Source: Eubacterium sp. (GTDB taxonomy: Bacteria; Bacillota; Clostridia; Lachnospirales; Lachnospiraceae). Taken from it: a stretch of 64,000 bases of DNA. Each line of letters starts with the position of its first letter. Within the stretch, counting starts at the first letter, position 1. The stretch is taken from assembly GCA_017541035.1 (NCBI GenBank), contig JAFXZW010000005.1, forward strand, positions 33,065 to 97,064, given 5' to 3'. Below are positions 1 through 7,941 of the stretch, piece after piece. The position numbers and the translations under genes are program-made. The notes below the pieces were generated by a model. The model was not told the DNA's origin and searched no databases. It saw only the letters and a program-made list of their open reading frames with translations.

Positions 1-197
1 GCCTTGAGCATCCCGTCATCTTCACAGACCACCAGCCGATCCGACGTCAGTCTGTCCAGACAGTTCACGGTATTAATGGACAGTGCGGAAACCGCACTGC
101 AAAGGATATCCTCTCCGGCCTCCGCATATTCCGCATGTCCCTTAAGGGAAAAGCCAAAATAGCGGTCCTTTCTCCGGTAGAATTTCGCAATGATCAT
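1..197 (-). CDS. prp: Ribosomal-processing cysteine protease Prp (C-terminus off window)
   Basis: This is the first 65 codons of Prp, the protease that removes the N-terminal extension of ribosomal protein L27 in Firmicutes. The translation shows the family hallmark: a Gly-His-Ala triplet (catalytic His) about residue 21, then GED, then a Cys about residue 32 in a Cys-Ser-Ala-Val-Ser-Ala-Leu context, followed by Asn-Thr-Val-Asn. It starts 3 bases after the rplU stop, with GAGG as ribosome site inside the end of rplU. The rplU-prp order, normally followed by rpmA, supports the call. The gene continues past base 1, so its C-terminus and rpmA are not seen. Confidence 0.9.
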   Translation of the reverse strand, partial: MIIAKFYRRKDRYFGFSLKGHAEYAEAGEDILCSAVSALSINTVNCLDRLTSDRLVVCEDDGMLK

Positions 198-200
198 GAC

Positions 201-509
201 TTAAGCCTCGATCGCATCGATCTTCACTTCCGTATAAGGCTGTCTGTGGCCGTTCTTCTTGTGATAGCCGCTTTTTCTCTTGTAGCGGTATACAATGACC
301 TTCTTTGCCTTATCCGTCTTAACAACGGTTGCCTTGACAGCTGCGTTCTTTACAGCGTCACCGAAAAGCATCTCATCATCGTTGCTGACAGCAATCACAT
401 CATCAAATGTAACCTCTGCTCCGTCTTCTGCAGCGAGCTTCTCCACACGGATCACATCGCCTTCCGCAACCTTGTACTGCTTTCCGCCTGTTGCAATGAT
501 AGCATACAT
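201..509 (-). CDS. rplU: 50S ribosomal protein L21
   Basis: The 102-residue protein has the normal length of bacterial L21 and its typical start (MYAIIATGGKQYKV) and a basic C-terminal half (KRKSGYHKKNGHRQ) that contacts 23S rRNA. The start ATG follows TAGGAGG at good spacing. It is the first gene of the conserved rplU-prp-rpmA unit. Its promoter (595-624) overlaps the 3' end of the preceding membrane protein gene, so it can be transcribed independently of that operon. Confidence 0.97.
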   Translation of the reverse strand: MYAIIATGGKQYKVAEGDVIRVEKLAAEDGAEVTFDDVIAVSNDDEMLFGDAVKNAAVKATVVKTDKAKKVIVYRYKRKSGYHKKNGHRQPYTEVKIDAIEA

Positions 510-590
510 AAGGATCTTACCTCCTATCCTCTAAGACTCGCCGGCTATGGTGGCCAATGGCACTTAAATACCTCGCCGCGCGGCATACTC
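510..590 (-). ncRNA. Possible L21 leader in the rplU 5' UTR
   Basis: Between the rplU promoter and the ribosome site lie about 80 transcribed bases with GC-rich self-complementary segments (GCCGCGCGGC, and GGCC/GGCC-type segments around CCATTGGCCACCATAGCCGG). Firmicutes rplU mRNAs are known to carry an L21 leader RNA in this position, thought to bind L21. Position and partial structure fit, but no covariance test was possible. Confidence 0.4.
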
Positions 591-594
591 GGAT

Positions 595-624
595 ACTATA
601 ACATTTTTTACTGTAGAGTGTCAA
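595..624 (-). promoter_or_regulatory. Sigma-A promoter of rplU
   Basis: On the minus strand a perfect -35 TTGACA (619-624) lies 18 bases from a -10 TATAGT (595-600), with a TG dinucleotide one base before the -10. The -35 box is part of the last codons of the upstream gene (Val-Asp-Thr-Leu-Gln-stop). Confidence 0.85.
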
Positions 625-1294
625 CTGGTTTTTTTCTGTGTTGGTTTTTTTCCGCTGCAATCTCCTTTATAACCGCAATTACATCCCTGTGTTCCAGAGT
701 ACGCGGATCGAAATGCATCAGCGAATATACAATCTGCATTACGATTCCGGCTCCGAAGGTACTGATCAGCGTCCCGATCCCTACAGGGCCGCCCAGCAGC
801 CAGCCGATCAGAAGGACAACGCCCCAGAGAAGGATCTCTACGATCCCGATGGGAACCTTCGGAAGACGCTTTCCGAGTCCGACCAGCAGAGAATCTCTTG
901 GACCGCAGCACTGCTGCGCCTTCATATAGATTGCCATCCCCAGAGCCATAAAGACAAATCCCACGAGCATGATGACGATCCCGACCCACAAGATCTGATT
1001 CTGTTCAAGCGGATTAATGCTGTTGAAAAACTGAACGAAATTACCGGTGAGAATGGCGTCGATAACCGTCCCGAACCCGATTTTTTCCTTCAGCAAAAGA
1101 TCGATTCCCAGCACGATCAGCGCTATAAACGTCATGGATATCCCGTAATTGAAGGGGGTATGATAGGATATTCCCATACCGAGGCAATCCCAGGGGGCAA
1201 GGCCGATATTGGCAAATATAGTAAGATGAACGCCAAAGGAAAAGACAAAAAGTCCCGCAACGATCTTCAGCCATTCCCGTATTATCTTATTCAT
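608..1294 (-). CDS. YczE/YitT-like integral membrane protein
   Basis: A 228-residue protein with five to six hydrophobic segments (about 10-30, 48-68, 78-95, 103-125, 150-195) and a hydrophilic basic tail. Signature-like stretches GVHLTIFANIGLAPWDCLGMG near the N-terminus and CCGPRDSLLVGLGKRL after mid-protein match the YczE/YyaS membrane family (COG2364), whose function is unknown. Its start overlaps the mnmA stop as ATGA, so it is translationally coupled to mnmA. Its last codons contain the rplU -35 box. The role is not inferable beyond a membrane location. Confidence 0.75.
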   Translation of the reverse strand: MNKIIREWLKIVAGLFVFSFGVHLTIFANIGLAPWDCLGMGISYHTPFNYGISMTFIALIVLGIDLLLKEKIGFGTVIDAILTGNFVQFFNSINPLEQNQILWVGIVIMLVGFVFMALGMAIYMKAQQCCGPRDSLLVGLGKRLPKVPIGIVEILLWGVVLLIGWLLGGPVGIGTLISTFGAGIVMQIVYSLMHFDPRTLEHRDVIAVIKEIAAEKNQHRKKPVDTLQ

Positions 1295-2436
1295 TGTACA
1301 AAGTCCCTGTCTTCCTCCGTCTGCTGTATGATTCCTCCACCCAGGACGATATCCCCGTCATAGCAGACTGCTGACTGTCCAGGTGTGATGGCACGCTGCG
1401 GCTCGTCAAAAAGAAGTCGTGCCGTGCCTCCTTCTTTCTCGGGAAGCTGCAGAACGGCCGGTGCTTCCTTCTTCTGATAACGGATCTTTGCCGTGCATCG
1501 CATTTCGCCGGAGGGAATCTCCCCGGTGATCCAGTGGAAATTCCGGATGACAAGTCCTCTCCGGTAGAGATCCTTATCATCTCCCAGAATAACGGCATTC
1601 CGGCAAATATCCAGCTTCACCACATAAAGTCTTCTGTCAGCCGGAATCCCCAGTCCTCTCCTCTGTCCGATGGTATAATGAATGATTCCCTTATGAATCC
1701 CCAACTGGTTTCCCTCCATGTCCAGGAAGGGGCCTTCGGGGTACTCCTTTCCCCGGAAACGACAGATCATGGCTCCGTAATCTCCGTCGGGGACAAAACA
1801 GATATCCTGGCTTTCCTTCTTTTTTGCATTGACGAAACCCATTTCCGACGCTATGGCGCGGGTTTCCTCTTTCCTGTGATCCCCCAGCGGGAAAAGAGTA
1901 TGTGCCAGCTGCTCCTCCTTAAGATCATACAGCACATAGCTCTGATCCTTATCGGGATCCACGGCTTTCCTCAGATAGAAATGTCCTTTCTCCTCCGTGA
2001 TCCGTGCATAGTGTCCCGTCACGATATACCCGCAGCCCATCTCCTTTGCCCTTTGATACAAGCTGTGAAATTTGAGATGCCGGTTGCAGTTAATACAGGG
2101 ATTCGGTGTTTCTCCGCGTTCATAGCTTGCTACAAAGGGTTCGATCACCTTCTCCGTGAATTCATTTTCATAATGAAAAATGAAATAGGGAATTCCAAGC
2201 TTATCGCAGACTGCGCGGGCATCCCGGGTATCCTTCAGGCTGCAGCAGGTGTCCAGAAGATCCATTCCGATCATATCATTCTCATATAGCCGCATGGTAC
2301 ATCCGGTACAGGAATATCCCCTGTCCAGAGTGAGCTTTGCAGCCACACTGCTGTCCACACCCCCACTCATTGCAATAAGCGCCGCAGAACCTGCGGCGCC
2401 TTTCTTTTCATTCATTTGTATATCATTTTCCTGCAT
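1291..2436 (-). CDS. mnmA: tRNA-specific 2-thiouridylase MnmA
   Basis: MnmA installs sulfur at U34 of Glu, Gln and Lys tRNAs by ATP-dependent activation. The protein (381 aa, normal length) has the PP-loop SGGVDSS at residues 24-30, the first catalytic Cys114 in NPCINCNRH, and the second catalytic Cys213 in SQDICFVPDGDY, all intact. The C-terminal beta-barrel ends near the stop. AGGAG lies six bases before the ATG. It is fourth in the codY operon. The sulfur is presumably supplied by a cysteine desulfurase; one is encoded at 61052-62194. Confidence 0.95.
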   Translation of the reverse strand: MQENDIQMNEKKGAAGSAALIAMSGGVDSSVAAKLTLDRGYSCTGCTMRLYENDMIGMDLLDTCCSLKDTRDARAVCDKLGIPYFIFHYENEFTEKVIEPFVASYERGETPNPCINCNRHLKFHSLYQRAKEMGCGYIVTGHYARITEEKGHFYLRKAVDPDKDQSYVLYDLKEEQLAHTLFPLGDHRKEETRAIASEMGFVNAKKKESQDICFVPDGDYGAMICRFRGKEYPEGPFLDMEGNQLGIHKGIIHYTIGQRRGLGIPADRRLYVVKLDICRNAVILGDDKDLYRRGLVIRNFHWITGEIPSGEMRCTAKIRYQKKEAPAVLQLPEKEGGTARLLFDEPQRAITPGQSAVCYDGDIVLGGGIIQQTEEDRDFVQ

Positions 2437-2472
2437 TTTCTGCTCCTGTAGCTCTGAACGGTATCCGTCCTG

Positions 2473-3114
2473 TTATGGCTGTGTTGTCAGGATTTTTGCT
2501 ATTTCTTCATAGTTCATACCCTTCTTCAGTTTGAAGGATCCGACACGCAGGATACGGTCATATCCCTTCCGTGAAAGCCAGGAATCAAAATCTCTGTAGT
2601 TATCGATCACTCCGGCCTCCTGTACGAGGGCGGCTATCCTGTCTGAGCTCATACCTGCTGTCACCGTGATGGATACCTCTTCTGCCGGCTTCTCAGTCGG
2701 TTTCTCGGTAGAAGGCTCTTCCGTAGGCTTCTCGGTAGGTTTCTCCGTTGGTTTTTCTGTAGGTTTTTCGGTAGGCTTTTCGGTTTCCGTCGGCTTCTCG
2801 GTCGGCTTTTCTGTTGGTTTTTCAGTCTCCGTCGGCTTTTCGGTAGGTTTTTCGGTAGGTTTTTCCGTCGGCTTCTCTGTGGGTTTCTCTGTCGGTTTTT
2901 CCGTCGGTTTCTGTGCAGCTTCCGTATTTGGCGCCTCCGTCAGTTTTTCGGTCGGCTTTTCCGTGGTGTTTTGGGCTATTTCCGATGTAGAAGTGTTCTT
3001 CGTCTCCGGATTTTCCGCCGTAGAGCTCTCCATTGTCTTAAAGGCCGTATAACTGATCAGCACACCGATGATCAGTCCGATCCCGATACCTCTGAGCAGA
3101 TATTTTCGATTCAT
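2473..3114 (-). CDS. MltG-like N-terminal-domain stub with TEKP repeats
   Basis: A 213-residue membrane-anchored protein. Residues 7-27 form one hydrophobic helix; residues about 50-147 are Thr-Glu-Lys-Pro repeats, a low-complexity linker; residues about 150-213 (ITVTAGMSSDRIAALVQEAG ... GSFKLKKGMNYEEIAKIL) resemble the LysM-like substrate domain found before the catalytic domain of MltG/YceG endolytic transglycosylases. The catalytic YceG domain is absent, so lytic activity is not expected; binding to peptidoglycan strands is an inference. AGGAGGG precedes the ATG. It lies 18 bases after the DUF6115-like gene and 36 before mnmA. Confidence 0.6.
   Translation of the reverse strand: MNRKYLLRGIGIGLIIGVLISYTAFKTMESSTAENPETKNTSTSEIAQNTTEKPTEKLTEAPNTEAAQKPTEKPTEKPTEKPTEKPTEKPTEKPTETEKPTEKPTEKPTETEKPTEKPTEKPTEKPTEKPTEEPSTEKPTEKPAEEVSITVTAGMSSDRIAALVQEAGVIDNYRDFDSWLSRKGYDRILRVGSFKLKKGMNYEEIAKILTTQP
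2673..2967 (-). repeat. In-frame TEKP-encoding tandem repeats
   Basis: About 20 near-identical 12-base units encode Pro-Thr-Glu-Lys, with occasional units interrupted by an extra Thr-Glu. Codons vary between copies (GTT/GTC/GTA on the plus strand), which suggests selection on the peptide, or an old expansion. The array is coding, not a CRISPR. Confidence 0.9.
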
Positions 3115-3132
3115 GGTATGTCCCTCCTGCTT

Positions 3133-4797
3133 TTACCGATTATTTGTGTCAATAACATACTTCACTTCACTGACACCCATTTTCAGCACCTTGGAAATCT
3201 CTATAATACTGAGACCCGCATGATACATACCTAAAATGTTCTTGGTCTGATCCCCGGAAGAAAGATCGATTCCTTCCCGGTCAATGATCTGATCCAGCGT
3301 TTCGATGGCACGAAGATCATCCTCATCATCATCAAAAACATCGTCGAAATCCTCGTCCTCATCAAATTCGGAGGAATCAGACAGATCACTCAGATCTTCC
3401 ACCGCTTCCTCTCTGGTCATATCTCCCAGATCCTCTACCGCTTCCTCTCTCAACATATCCCCCAGGTCCTCTTCTTCCTCTTCATATTTTTCTTCTGTCT
3501 CACCCCCGTTGTTGTTCTCGTAGCCGTCTTCATCTTCTTCCTCGGAATCCGCCTCATCATCCCATTCAGCTTCTTCGGAATCACCTTCCTCAGAGTCATC
3601 TATATCTTCATCGTCGGACTCATCGGTCTCATCTGTCTCTTCATCGTCGTCGGACTCATCCGTCTCTTCATCGTCGTCGAACTCGTCCGCTTCTTCATCG
3701 TCGTCGGACTCGTCCGCTTCTTCATCGTCGTCGGACTCATCCGCTTCTTCATCGTCGTCGGTCTCATCCGCCTCTTCATCGTCGCCGGCCTCATCGGTCT
3801 CTTCATCGTCGTCGGACTCACCGGTTTCTTCATCGTAGCTGTCGGACTCGTCAGATTCATCCTCATCGAAGTCATCAGCTTCACCGGATTCTTCTTCCAT
3901 ACCCAAATCAGCTGCGGTATCCTCTTCCCCCACAGTGAGATCTGTTTCGGCATCTGTATCCTCTTCAGGATTCAGCTGATCGAAATCATCATCCGCATAG
4001 GATTCCTCTTCTTCGGTCTCCGATACTTCCTTTGCTGTATCCCTTGCAGCGGATTTCAGAGCAGAAACGGCAGCCACTGTTCCGGATGCCGCCGCAACGG
4101 AAGCCCTGGTCATGGCATCTTCCGTCTTTATAAGAACCTCATCCGCATGATCCGCTGCATTTTCAGCCAGCTTTGCCGCATCCTCGGCCCGCTTTGCCGC
4201 ATCCTCGGCCTGCTTTGCGGCATTCGCGGCATCCGCCTTCATCTCACTGACTTCCGCAGCCGAAGCATCCATCTCTTCCTTCAGCTTATCCAGATTCTTG
4301 CTGACCCCGTCGATCATTTCCATCTGACGTCGCAGCTCCTTCTCCTTCTCGGAGATCTGTGCCAGAGACTCATCAACGACTGACTTATTCTGATCCCAGC
4401 CGGCTTCAATAGCCCTTGCCTGTTCTGTCAGACTGTCGGCAACCGCATTATTCCGGTTGTCCATCTCTTCCATCTTCGCATCCGCCTCGCCCAGCTTTTC
4501 GTCGATTCTGCCGACTGCTTTCTCGATGGCATCATGCTTTGCGGAAACGGCATCCTGCACGCGACTCTCGATGGTATTCTTTGTGATCTCCTTCACCTGT
4601 TTCTTACTGTATTCACGGATATAATTGTCCGTAAGCTTCTTCAGCTGCTTTTTATCCGCTTCGGACAATTCATCCCGCAGACCCGGAGTTGTCTTCTCCT
4701 CAGCTTCCGCTTTCTCATCCTTATTACTCGTAAGCAGGAAGCTTACCCCGATCAGCAAAAGACCGATCACTATGACTACGATGGTTGCGACTGTCAT
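3133..4797 (-). CDS. DUF6115-like membrane coiled-coil protein with acidic repeats
   Basis: A 554-residue protein in four parts: an N-terminal membrane helix (residues 3-22); a long Ala/Glu/Lys heptad region (about 45-235), probably coiled coil; a highly acidic Asp/Glu/Ser region (about 265-490) with a 9-residue repeat DDDEEADES; and a C-terminal segment (about 500-554) ending in ILGMYHAGLSIIEISKVL...GVSEVKYVID, a helix-turn-helix-like motif seen in the clostridial DUF6115 family. AAGGGGGA precedes the ATG. It starts 16 bases after codY. No function is known; the acidic expansion is far longer than I expect for the family. Confidence 0.6.
   Translation of the reverse strand: MTVATIVVIVIGLLLIGVSFLLTSNKDEKAEAEEKTTPGLRDELSEADKKQLKKLTDNYIREYSKKQVKEITKNTIESRVQDAVSAKHDAIEKAVGRIDEKLGEADAKMEEMDNRNNAVADSLTEQARAIEAGWDQNKSVVDESLAQISEKEKELRRQMEMIDGVSKNLDKLKEEMDASAAEVSEMKADAANAAKQAEDAAKRAEDAAKLAENAADHADEVLIKTEDAMTRASVAAASGTVAAVSALKSAARDTAKEVSETEEEESYADDDFDQLNPEEDTDAETDLTVGEEDTAADLGMEEESGEADDFDEDESDESDSYDEETGESDDDEETDEAGDDEEADETDDDEEADESDDDEEADESDDDEEADEFDDDEETDESDDDEETDETDESDDEDIDDSEEGDSEEAEWDDEADSEEEDEDGYENNNGGETEEKYEEEEEDLGDMLREEAVEDLGDMTREEAVEDLSDLSDSSEFDEDEDFDDVFDDDEDDLRAIETLDQIIDREGIDLSSGDQTKNILGMYHAGLSIIEISKVLKMGVSEVKYVIDTNNR
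3600..3840 (-). repeat. 27-base tandem repeats encoding DDDEEADES
   Basis: Roughly eight to nine 27-base units, highly similar at the DNA level, encode the acidic nonapeptide of the DUF6115-like protein. DNA identity between neighbours suggests recent copy-number change by slippage or recombination. Confidence 0.85.
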
Positions 4798-4813
4798 AAA
4801 TCATTCCCCCTTA

Positions 4814-5575
4814 TCACTGGCTTAACCGATTCTTCAATTCCCCGTTTAGAATACGGATATGTGTTCCCCTCATTCCCATGGAAGTGGCCTCGAGGACTCC
4901 CGCCCCCTCCAGCTTCCGCAGTGCATTGATAATGATGGAACGTGTGATCCCGTACTTCTCAGCCACCCGGCTGGTGATCAGATTCCCTTCCATTTCCGGA
5001 AGTTCCTTCAGGAGGCAGTTTACAGCCTTCTGCTCTGACTGAGACAGTGATTCCATGGCAGAGGACAGATTCATCCGCATACGTCGTGCCTCATCGTCTT
5101 CTTCATAGAGAGCCCTCATGATCTCCAATTCAATCACTGTATTGGCATATTCACCCAGAATGATATCCTCAACATCAAACATGTTTCCGGAACGGTAAAT
5201 AAATGTGGTTCCCATGCGTTCTCCCGCAAAATAGACGGGGAACAGGATGGCCGCACTGTTCCGGGACACGGCCCGTTCAAAGCCCAGTGTCTGAAGATTT
5301 ACATTTTCCTTTGTCGAAAGCACCGACAAAAAGCGTTCATTCAGCTGGGAATCGATCAGATCTCCTACCGTATCCTTCAGAAGTACGGAGAGATCCGGAG
5401 AATCCGGATGATCATGGATACCCAGTATTTTTCCTTTCGCGCTTACCACCAGGCAGCTGGCGGACAGCAGTTCACCCAGACAGGCACAGATATCGCTGAA
5501 AATAACAACTCTGGAAGCATTATCATGCAAAAGCTTCCCGATCCGCCTTGTCTGATCCAGTAGCTTAACACTCAT
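4814..5575 (-). CDS. codY: Global transcriptional regulator CodY
   Basis: CodY senses GTP and branched-chain amino acids and represses nutrient-limitation genes in Firmicutes. The 253-residue protein has an N-terminal GAF-type ligand domain (about 1-155) with FPVYFAGERMGTTFIYR, and a C-terminal winged helix with SRVAEKYGITRSIIINALRK as recognition region and GMRGTHIRILN after it. Length and motifs are standard. AAAGGA precedes the ATG. It lies downstream of topA, as in many Firmicutes, and leads an operon that includes two cell-envelope-type proteins and mnmA. Confidence 0.97.
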   Translation of the reverse strand: MSVKLLDQTRRIGKLLHDNASRVVIFSDICACLGELLSASCLVVSAKGKILGIHDHPDSPDLSVLLKDTVGDLIDSQLNERFLSVLSTKENVNLQTLGFERAVSRNSAAILFPVYFAGERMGTTFIYRSGNMFDVEDIILGEYANTVIELEIMRALYEEDDEARRMRMNLSSAMESLSQSEQKAVNCLLKELPEMEGNLITSRVAEKYGITRSIIINALRKLEGAGVLEATSMGMRGTHIRILNGELKNRLSQ

Positions 5576-5716
5576 ATTTCCTTTTCATTCCCCCACAAAA
5601 AACCACTTTTCTCACGTCCCCGTGATTGAGAAGGATGATTCCCCTCCCGGCCTGCCGCGTCAGGTGCTAAATGGGAAGCACGATGCCCGCTTGACACCCT
5701 TATCGCAAAACAGTAA

Positions 5717-5750
5717 AAACGCAGCGCCGGTAAAAAACCGCGCTACGTTT
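5717..5750 (-). terminator. Terminator after topA
   Basis: On the minus strand AAACGTAGCGCGG and CCGGCGCTGCGTTT form an 11-13 bp imperfect stem around a T-rich loop, followed by TTTTT. It lies 33 bases past the topA stop. Confidence 0.75.
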
Positions 5751-5751
5751 A

Positions 5752-5780
5752 ACTATAACACAATTTGATTACGTAAACAA
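5752..5780 (-). promoter_or_regulatory. Candidate codY promoter
   Basis: Minus-strand TTGTTT (5775-5780), a 17-base spacer and TATAGT (5752-5757) with an upstream TG. Transcription would start inside the topA terminator, so the two signals overlap. The -35 is only a partial match. Confidence 0.5.
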
Positions 5781-5783
5781 GAT

Positions 5784-7841
5784 TCAGTCTTCTTTTTCGT
5801 CCGAAGTATACGCCTCAACATATCCGCAGTTTGTATCCGCGCAGGCAAGACGTTTTCCCTTTATCGTCATCAGACCTCCGCACTGTGGGCAGGCCTTTGC
5901 CACCGGACGGCTCCAGGACATAAAATCGCAGTTCGGAATATCAATACATCCGTAATAGATCCTGCCCTTCTGTGTTCTCCTGACCACAAGATCCTTTCCG
6001 CATTTCGGACAGTTTACGCCAATTCTTTCAAAGAAAGGCTTTGTATTACGGCAGGCCGGGAAATTCGGGCACGCCAGGAACTTACCGTAGGCACCGTATT
6101 TGATCACCATCCGGGTCCCGCATTTGTCGCAGACCTCATCCGACTCCTCGTCCGCAATACGCACACTGGCCAGATTTTCCTCTGCGAGACGGATAGCATC
6201 CTCCAGATCCGGGTAGAAATTCCGGACAACCACCTTCCACTGAATGGTTCCCTCCCCGATCTTATCCAGAAGAGACTCCATATTTGCAGTAAACTCCGTA
6301 TCCACAATGGCCGGGAAGCCCTTTTCCATAATGGTATTTACCGCGGTTCCCAGCTCCGTGATAAAGAGTTCCTTTTTCTCCTTTGTCACATAGCGGCGGG
6401 CAAGGAGGGTTGAAATCGTAGGCGCGTACGTAGAGGGGCGTCCGATCCCGTTTTCCTCCATGGAACGCACAAGGGAAGCCTCTGTAAAATGTGCCGGCGG
6501 CGCGGTAAAATGCTGATCCGCCTTGATCTCGGCAAGCTCCAGTCTGTCTCCGGTGCTGACCCCGCTGAAATTCACTGCTGTTTCCTGTTTCTCCTGACTG
6601 GGATAAACCCGCTGGAAACCTGCAAAGGAAATATGGGATGTGGTAGCCCGGAAGGAATAACCTCCGGCATCCACCGTAACGGCTACGCTGTCGGAGACAG
6701 CCGGCTTCATCCGGCTGGCCATAAAGCGTTCATAGATCAGCTTATAGAGCTTATACTGTTCATCCGAGAGAAGGCCCTTCAGATCTGCCGGCTTCTGGGT
6801 GAGATCTGACGGACGGATTGCTTCATGGGCATCCTGGATCCTCTTCTCCTTTTTTTCCTTTACTTCTTCATCCGCCACATATTCTTCACCGAAATCATGG
6901 CGTATCATCTCTCTGACGGCGGCATCCGCTTCTTCCGAAATTCGCGTTGAATCCGTACGCAGATAAGTGATCAGGCCGACTGTTCCCTGGCCCTTGATAT
7001 CAACTCCTTCATAAAGCTGCTGTGCCACACGCATGGTCTTGGATGTAGAAAAATTCAGTCTTCCGGCAGCAGTTTGCTGAAGCGTACTGGTGGTAAAGGG
7101 AAGCGGCGCCTTGGTCTTACGCTGGGACTCCTTCATGGATGCCACCGTGAAAAGCTTTGCAGCCTTCTTTATCTTTTCCGCTTCCTCGCGGGTATGTACC
7201 TCTTCCAAATAGCGGAAGGAAACCGGTTTCTTCTGTCCGGGAACCTGCAGCAGCGCATCCACGGTCCAGTATTCCTCAGGAATAAAATCCTCAATCTCCG
7301 CATCCCGGTCACTGATCATCTTCAGTGCCGATGACTGAACACGGCCTGCTGACAGGCCACGCTTATGTACCTTGCCCCAAAGGACCGGACTAATGCCATA
7401 ACCCACAAGTCGGTCCAGAACACGTCTGGCCTGCTGGGCATCCACCAGATCCATATCGATATCGCGGGCATTTTTTATGGAAGCCTTTACGGCGTTTTTG
7501 GTAATCTCATTAAATGTGATCCGCTTGTATTTTCCTTCCGGAAGGTTCAGTGCTATGGCCAGGTGGTAGGAAATCGCTTCCCCCTCACGGTCAGGGTCCG
7601 TTGCGAGATAAACAATATCTGCCTTGGCCGCAGCCTTACGAAGCGTCTTCAGAAGATCACCCTTTCCCCGGATCGTGATATAATGGGGCTCAAAATCATT
7701 TTCCACATTGACACCCATATCACTTTTCGGAAGGTCTCTCACATGTCCTTCTGAAGCGATAACTTCAAAATTCTTTCCCAGATACTTCTTAATTGTCTTC
7801 GCCTTTGCGGGCGACTCCACGATAACCAGATTCTTCGACAT
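5784..7841 (-). CDS. topA: DNA topoisomerase I
   Basis: The type IA topoisomerase relaxes negative supercoils. The 685-residue protein has the TOPRIM glutamate in VESPAKAKT (residues 8-16), the acidic triad DPDREGE (82-88) and the active-site Tyr293 in GLITYLRTDS. Three C-terminal zinc-ribbon-like repeats follow (CDKCG..., CPKCG..., CPQCG...), the first two closed by further Cys pairs. A clear promoter lies upstream (7890-7918) and a terminator downstream. The neighbour codY is the classical Firmicutes arrangement. Confidence 0.98.
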   Translation of the reverse strand: MSKNLVIVESPAKAKTIKKYLGKNFEVIASEGHVRDLPKSDMGVNVENDFEPHYITIRGKGDLLKTLRKAAAKADIVYLATDPDREGEAISYHLAIALNLPEGKYKRITFNEITKNAVKASIKNARDIDMDLVDAQQARRVLDRLVGYGISPVLWGKVHKRGLSAGRVQSSALKMISDRDAEIEDFIPEEYWTVDALLQVPGQKKPVSFRYLEEVHTREEAEKIKKAAKLFTVASMKESQRKTKAPLPFTTSTLQQTAAGRLNFSTSKTMRVAQQLYEGVDIKGQGTVGLITYLRTDSTRISEEADAAVREMIRHDFGEEYVADEEVKEKKEKRIQDAHEAIRPSDLTQKPADLKGLLSDEQYKLYKLIYERFMASRMKPAVSDSVAVTVDAGGYSFRATTSHISFAGFQRVYPSQEKQETAVNFSGVSTGDRLELAEIKADQHFTAPPAHFTEASLVRSMEENGIGRPSTYAPTISTLLARRYVTKEKKELFITELGTAVNTIMEKGFPAIVDTEFTANMESLLDKIGEGTIQWKVVVRNFYPDLEDAIRLAEENLASVRIADEESDEVCDKCGTRMVIKYGAYGKFLACPNFPACRNTKPFFERIGVNCPKCGKDLVVRRTQKGRIYYGCIDIPNCDFMSWSRPVAKACPQCGGLMTIKGKRLACADTNCGYVEAYTSDEKED

Positions 7842-7889
7842 TTGCCGTTTACTCCTTAAACCTCAGATTATCTTTCTAAAACGAGACAA

Positions 7890-7918
7890 ACTATACACGA
7901 AAAGAAACCATAGTGCAA
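7890..7918 (-). promoter_or_regulatory. Sigma-A promoter of topA
   Basis: Minus-strand TTGCAC (7913-7918), 17-base spacer, TATAGT (7890-7895) with a TG one base before it, 49 bases before the topA ATG. Confidence 0.8.
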
Positions 7919-7941
7919 GATTTTTTTATCAGACCGCGTAT

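Noticed and set aside
2666-3052. Possible CRISPR-like repeat array
   Set aside because: Units are 12 bases with no unique spacers, and the array is in frame inside a protein gene.
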